The translations under genes were made by a program, and so were the position numbers. A DNA stretch of 64,000 nucleotides. Origin: Neopestalotiopsis rosae (lineage: Eukaryota; Ascomycota; Sordariomycetes; Amphisphaeriales; Sporocadaceae). The notes beneath the pieces are model-generated. The model saw only the letters and a list, made by a program, of their open reading frames with translations. It had not been told where the DNA came from and made no database searches. Location: assembly GCA_023078685.1 (NCBI GenBank), contig JALGAS010000007.1:620001-684000 (forward strand). Direction: 5' to 3'. The first letter of the stretch is position 1. Every line of letters starts with the position of its first letter. Below are positions 59,474 to 64,000 of the stretch, one piece after another.

Positions 59474-59770
59474 CCAGGCAAGTACGATAGCAATTAATAC
59501 TACGCTCACTACAGCTGGTCTCACTAGTTCAGAGCTCGAACTCACTGGAACGAGTTTGCACTGTTCATAAAAGTACCTGGCTAACCATTCTTCTCTTGCC
59601 ATCTATAGCATCTAGATACCTTCGTCTGCGGGTCGGGCGATTGATCATACAATCATCAACATTCATCATCAGCATCAATACCACAAAGCTAGATACTCTA
59701 GCAAGTACCGAGTATCTCGACCGACAGCAACAGAAAACGCGAAATCAGACCCAGCGAGACAGACAACAAG

Positions 59771-61297
59771 ATGACTGACGAAACTCAATCCAATGAAGGC
59801 AAGAGCGTCACTCTTACCGACGACGTTGGTGATCTTTCCCTCCAAGTGAGTCAATTAATACTCTTACAAATAACACTTTTCTGACAATGACAGGAACTAT
59901 TTGAGCCGACAGTTGCGCCAGCCACGGAGCCTCGCCCGATCTTGAAGATTGACCGAGCCAACGATCCGTATGGAAAAGCCTTCTTGCTAAACTTCTTCAA
60001 AGGCCTCAAGGAGGCGGAAGCCAAGTATTCAGAAAGCGATTATGACAGCGAGGATGAGCCGACGATCAAGAAGTCGAGCGGTGGTCTACAGTCTCAGTGC
60101 TGGGCCGAGCAGTCATCCGGCCAAACCTCTCAGGTCACCACAGATGATGAGCGTCCAGAGGCGCCAACTCACCCAGGGCAACCATGGGAGTCAGATGAAG
60201 AAGAGGACTCCGACAGCGAGTACGATGGTATGATACTACAAGCCTATAATTTGACAAGAGTCATTGACTGATCATTCTCTAGATGATGAACATGATTCGG
60301 ATAAAGAGCTTGACACCAGTTGTTCCGGTATGTTTGATCGTGTTTGCGTCGATTGACAGGCATAATAACTAACAGGAAGTAGCGACCGTTGGTGGTACCA
60401 TCGTGTACACAACTAAGACAGCCAAGAATAAGGCGGTGACTTTCAAGTCGCCCTTCGGAAGAATCACGCTTGAATCAGCTCGCAATGCAACCATCCTGGA
60501 GGGCAATTCTTCAGTCGCTGTGCAGACTCATCAGCTCTCAGGCGCGGCTGCCGTTACACTTGAGGCCGTCATTCCTGGCACTACTCGAGGCTCAATGAAC
60601 ATGAACGACAAGTACACAGATACTGAGGAGACTCTACCCTACTCAGTTTCGGCTCCTATCGGACCCATTGCAGAACCGGAAAGCTTTCGCAATGAGTTCT
60701 ACGAAATTAAGCGATCAACTACTGCGGGCTACGGCGCCTTTGCGCTACGAAACCTGGTCAGAGGACAAACGATCCTCATTGAGAAGTCGCTCTTGCATGC
60801 AGATAACAGCACGCTACGCAATGAACTGAAGAAGCTGGCTCCAGAGCTTCGCCAAGCTTTTGATCGAATGCATGGCCATGGGATTGGGGAATGCGACACC
60901 ATGCTACTTCGCCGCATCGCGATCTTCAAGACAAATAGGTATGATATACTCATAGCTTACAATTTTTCTTGTCTAGGAACAGTACTGGACAGCTGCTAAC
61001 GACGAACACAGCTTCATGGTCACTCAATGCGATCGCGGAGTCTTTCTCACAGCCTCCAAGTTCAATCATGCCTGTCGCCCAAAGAACAATGTCGCGTACA
61101 TGTACGACAGACGACACGATGCCATGGTATTCACGGTCGAAAGAGACATTGAGGCTGGTGATGAGCTGTTCATCACCTATGGAAAGGATCCGGAGACACT
61201 GTACAAGCACTATGGATTTGTTTGTCGCTGTGGTGGTTGCGACCCTCTGCCAGAGAAGCAGTTTCGGGGCGTTGATTTCTCGGGATGGGCAATGTGA
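59771..61297 (+). CDS. SET-domain protein (SET5/SMYD-like)
   Basis: Five exons: 59771-59845, 59894-60227, 60283-60327, about 60383-60938 and 61012-61297, giving 431 residues. The fourth exon could also begin at 60380, adding one codon. The N-terminal half is very acidic (DSEDE, ESDEEEDSDSEYDDDEHDSD). The SET domain spans about 255-400: STTAGYGAFALRNL at its start, FNHACRPK (the NHxC motif) and GDELFITYG (the catalytic-Tyr region). A post-SET CRCGGC follows. It likely methylates lysine on histone or non-histone proteins; the target is unknown. Confidence 0.88.
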
Positions 61298-62516
61298 TGG
61301 CCCCGTTTCCCATCTATTCATACTTTTCTCTTGTTCTTACATTGCATTTTCTCCCTTGCATTTCTCTTTCCATATCGCTTGCTTTCCGACCATTTTGCAG
61401 GCATCGCTTTCAGCATTCAGATCCATATAGACAGATAATAGTCAGGACGTTTTCACCATTTGCATTCTTAGTATTTGTCGGTATGAGCGCACATCGTGTC
61501 TTAAGAATGGAGTAAGCCCCATTCAGCCAAGGCAGTCGTGCTACTCGCTCTTCGACCAGCTTCATTCAGCTGCTCCAGACACTGTGCTACTTAGACTGAT
61601 GCTCCGTGGTGACCGACCTATTCCTGACGTTTTGGGTGGAATTGGAAAAGTGACCCTTGTAGTATCTTGGTCTCAATTCTCTTCCCTGTCGCTGCAGTCG
61701 ACTGCACTTTTAGCGATCAGGCAGGTTGTGATCAATGGTTATGTGTGTGGAAAGAGCTTGCAGTGGTCAACCTAGCTCACTGTCTGGTGATACACAGGTT
61801 TGCACTTGGATCGCATCAAGCTTTCTCTTTCGGAGCTACCATGCATTGCTATGAAGCCGTCTTGTCTCAGAACTCATGCCCATCATGGGACGACTGCAAC
61901 AAATGGCATGGTTTCTGATGTTGTCCTTTCCTTCAATGTTGAGCAATGTCTTGATATCCATACATTTTTGGCTAGTTGGTTGCGATCTTCTCTTTCTCAT
62001 TCTGAATCAATTGAATCTAGACCTCTATTTTTAAATACATTGCAAGTGAATTCCTCGCGTTACCTCTTTTCACCTGCAACTTTCACGCAAAATGTGCTAT
62101 TTGTGAAACTATGATGAGCAGGAGCGATCAATGATATCACCAAAACTTTTAAGAGAACCTAGAAAATCGAAACTTGCCCAAAGCACTGCGACGCTAATTA
62201 CCAACTGGACTATCAGAGGTGTTTAAGAATATACAAACTTGTCATCCACTGAAATGCTTACATAAAACGTATCCAACATCACCAATTCAACTTTCTGCCT
62301 TCATAGAGGCTTGAACGATGCAGTGCAATAGAGTTTTCTTGCAAGGTCGCATACAACGAGAATTTTCTTCATACAAAGAAGCTCGAATTCTCCATGTCCA
62401 AGCCACCAACTCAGACGCTCTTCTGTACACTTGTTATCGAATTACATGACTAGAAAAAAAAAAGGATTCCAATCGATAGATCAAGGAGCTAGAGTATATT
62501 CAGGCTCGAAGTGTCC
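61298..62516. other. Convergent 3' flanks, no gene
   Basis: Region between the SET gene and the 2EXR-like gene. Short frames only; an A11 run lies near 62453-62463. Confidence 0.55.
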
Positions 62517-63341
62517 CTATGCTCGCCGGCTGTAGACAACACATCCTTTTTCAGCAGCTACAGTTTCATCGACTCTCACATTCGTCAACGCCTCAATCAT
62601 CGCTTCATGGTCCACTATGACCCAGTCTCCAGGCCCTCGCCATTCTCCGTGGCACTCCCTCCCTTTGTCTGGCACATGGAACTGGCAGAGAAAGTGTACA
62701 TGGAAGCGGTGGACCTTGACGACAATCTTTCCGAAATTGGCCGTCTTGAGAAATTGTAAAAATGCCTGATACTGTGTCTCCTTCAGGCAAATTGGGCCAG
62801 TCACCTGCTCGCCCGAGTTGAGATGGGACTTGAAATAGTGTCTTGGCCGCGTTGGCGGATGCAGGGCACAACCTATGGGAGGATATGCATAGTCCGGCCC
62901 GATGAGTACGGTCAGATTCCTAAGCTCGAGGTGCTTCTCCAATTGCAGACCGACCAAGGACTCGCCCTCGCAGCAGTCAGCCATGCCGAGAGAGACAGAG
63001 AGATTCCTGATATGGTGCCGAGGTCTCTCAGATCCTTCCAGAAACTGTCGAACTAACTTCACTGGAGAAGATTTGGAGAAGCTGGAGCAGCCGCGTAGAT
63101 CAACCCGTGCGCTGCGGTAGAATATGGGTGCCGCTTCAGCGTACATCTGCCTCGAGACCAGAAATATGGATGCGGCATCTTGACAATTGGAACGGTCTGG
63201 ACGACCCAGTGATACGCCACCGGGAGGTAGATCTAGAGCCAATTCGAGGATCTGAAGGCGGAGTTCCGGAGGGATGCTAAAGAGAATAGAAGTGTCTTGT
63301 GAGATTGCATCCGAAGATGACGATACATCATGTAGCGTCAT
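62517..63341 (-). CDS. 2EXR/F-box-like domain protein
   Basis: A single exon of 274 residues with ATG at 63341. The N-terminal ILFSIPPELRLQILELAL and the later IFLVSRQMYAEAAPIFYR are the paired helices of fungal 2EXR-type proteins. The rest has no known catalytic residues, with a His-rich VHRFHVHFLCQFHV strand near the end. This is an expanded fungal family of unknown function. A TATATATA at 63439-63446 lies about 100 bp upstream. Confidence 0.8.
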   Translation of the reverse strand: MTLHDVSSSSDAISQDTSILFSIPPELRLQILELALDLPPGGVSLGRPDRSNCQDAASIFLVSRQMYAEAAPIFYRSARVDLRGCSSFSKSSPVKLVRQFLEGSERPRHHIRNLSVSLGMADCCEGESLVGLQLEKHLELRNLTVLIGPDYAYPPIGCALHPPTRPRHYFKSHLNSGEQVTGPICLKETQYQAFLQFLKTANFGKIVVKVHRFHVHFLCQFHVPDKGRECHGEWRGPGDWVIVDHEAMIEALTNVRVDETVAAEKGCVVYSRRA

Positions 63342-64000
63342 GATGGCCGTATTCAGAATAGTGATCGCAATTGGACAGATTCTTTCTTGCTAACTCAGTG
63401 TATACTATGACATTGAGAGGAAACGTACATGTGTTGTGTATATATAGCTGAATATTGGAGGGGAAGCAGTAGCCATGTTTGAGGATCCGCGGTAACAACA
63501 GCCGACTTATATGCAGTGTCCGGCCAATACCAAGCACATCGTTCGTGCGGAGAAGCTGGGCCGGAAGGGAGATATTCGTCACGGGATTGGGGTCAGGAAA
63601 CCGACCCCTCAGAGGCTCAGACCAGTGAGTGCTCTTGGAGAATGGTGCGAGACAAATAGACCTGTGCTAGTTGAAAGCCTGCATAAAATAGCTGTGATGG
63701 AGGCCTGTGTTACTCGACCATGTACACTACGCGTATTTCCCTGATGACTTTCGGAATGATCTTCGAGAATCATACACGAAGCCGGTTCGATACAAACACC
63801 ATCGGGTTGGAATAGATGGATGATCCAGTGATTGCAACTCCTTGCTACATGGTATGACATAGCAACATCTTGCTCTTTGTTATCATTGCAGACTCAGCGT
63901 ACTGCTTTGAGATCAGATGAGGCCACAATTTGATGGTCAATATGGCTCCACTGCGAAGACGAGAGATGATGATGACGTCCAATGACTTCTCTGCGATACC
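63342..64000. other. Window edge, promoter of 2EXR gene
   Basis: TATATATA at 63439-63446 on the gene's upstream side. No further gene seen to the window end. Confidence 0.55.

Larger units (their letters stand above)
52997..59770. other. 6.8 kb without a supported gene
   Basis: The longest empty stretch. All frames are short, begin at alternative codons, or overlap one another. Contains AGGTAGGTA-type tracts at 54079-54115, a CGTACCTACCTAGGTACG near 56084-56101, and a C10 run at 59243-59252. The end is the SET gene promoter and 5' leader, with TATATAAA at 59466-59473. Unrecognised small spliced genes or non-coding transcripts could be present. Confidence 0.45.

Noticed and set aside
1..64000. 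CRISPR arrays, rRNA genes, intact transposons
   Set aside because: No regularly spaced repeats, no rRNA-like tracts, and no transposase or reverse-transcriptase motif in any frame examined.

Overview
The window is filamentous ascomycete (Pezizomycotina) nuclear DNA. It has many short introns (about 43-200 nt) with GT..AG ends, compact genes on both strands, and fungal-only families. I could not fix the species. No tRNA, rRNA, CRISPR array or intact transposon was seen.

Region 1 (383-32020) is a secondary-metabolite cluster of the patulin type. It holds a 6-methylsalicylic acid synthase (patK-like, 10974-16458), a 6-MSA decarboxylase (patG-like), two paralogous CYP619-type P450s (patI/patH-like), a cupin protein (patJ-like), a secreted BBE-type flavin oxidase (patO-like), an SDR (candidate patN), a secreted SnoaL-like protein (patF-like), a secreted type-B carboxylesterase (patB-like), a GPR1/FUN34/YaaH transporter (patA-like) and a 14-TM MFS pump (patC-like). 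From the characterised pathway the expected flow is acetyl/malonyl-CoA > 6-MSA > m-cresol > m-hydroxybenzyl alcohol > gentisyl alcohol > isoepoxydon > phyllostine > neopatulin. No homologue of patD (zinc alcohol dehydrogenase), patE (GMC oxidase), patL (zinc-cluster regulator) or patM (ABC transporter) lies in the window. An extended-SDR reductase absent from the described patulin clusters sits between the MFS pump and the PKS, and a decayed relative lies at about 3.7-4.2 kb. The left edge of the cluster may run off the window, so missing genes could be there.

Region 2 (32-49 kb) holds ordinary genes: a large membrane/FN3/coiled-coil protein, a twin-CX9C Cmc1-like mitochondrial protein, three small spliced or single-exon genes of unknown function, and an MFS transporter.

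Region 3 (49-64 kb) is gene-poor. It has a probable cysteine-rich small secreted protein (N-terminus unresolved), an F-box-like His-rich protein, a 55-residue basic protein, a SET-domain protein and a 2EXR/F-box-like protein, separated by long stretches in which I see no convincing gene.

Regulation: paired CGGAGT half-sites recur in cluster promoters, and the patK/patJ divergent promoter carries six 11-bp tandem units. Both are candidates for pathway-regulator binding.
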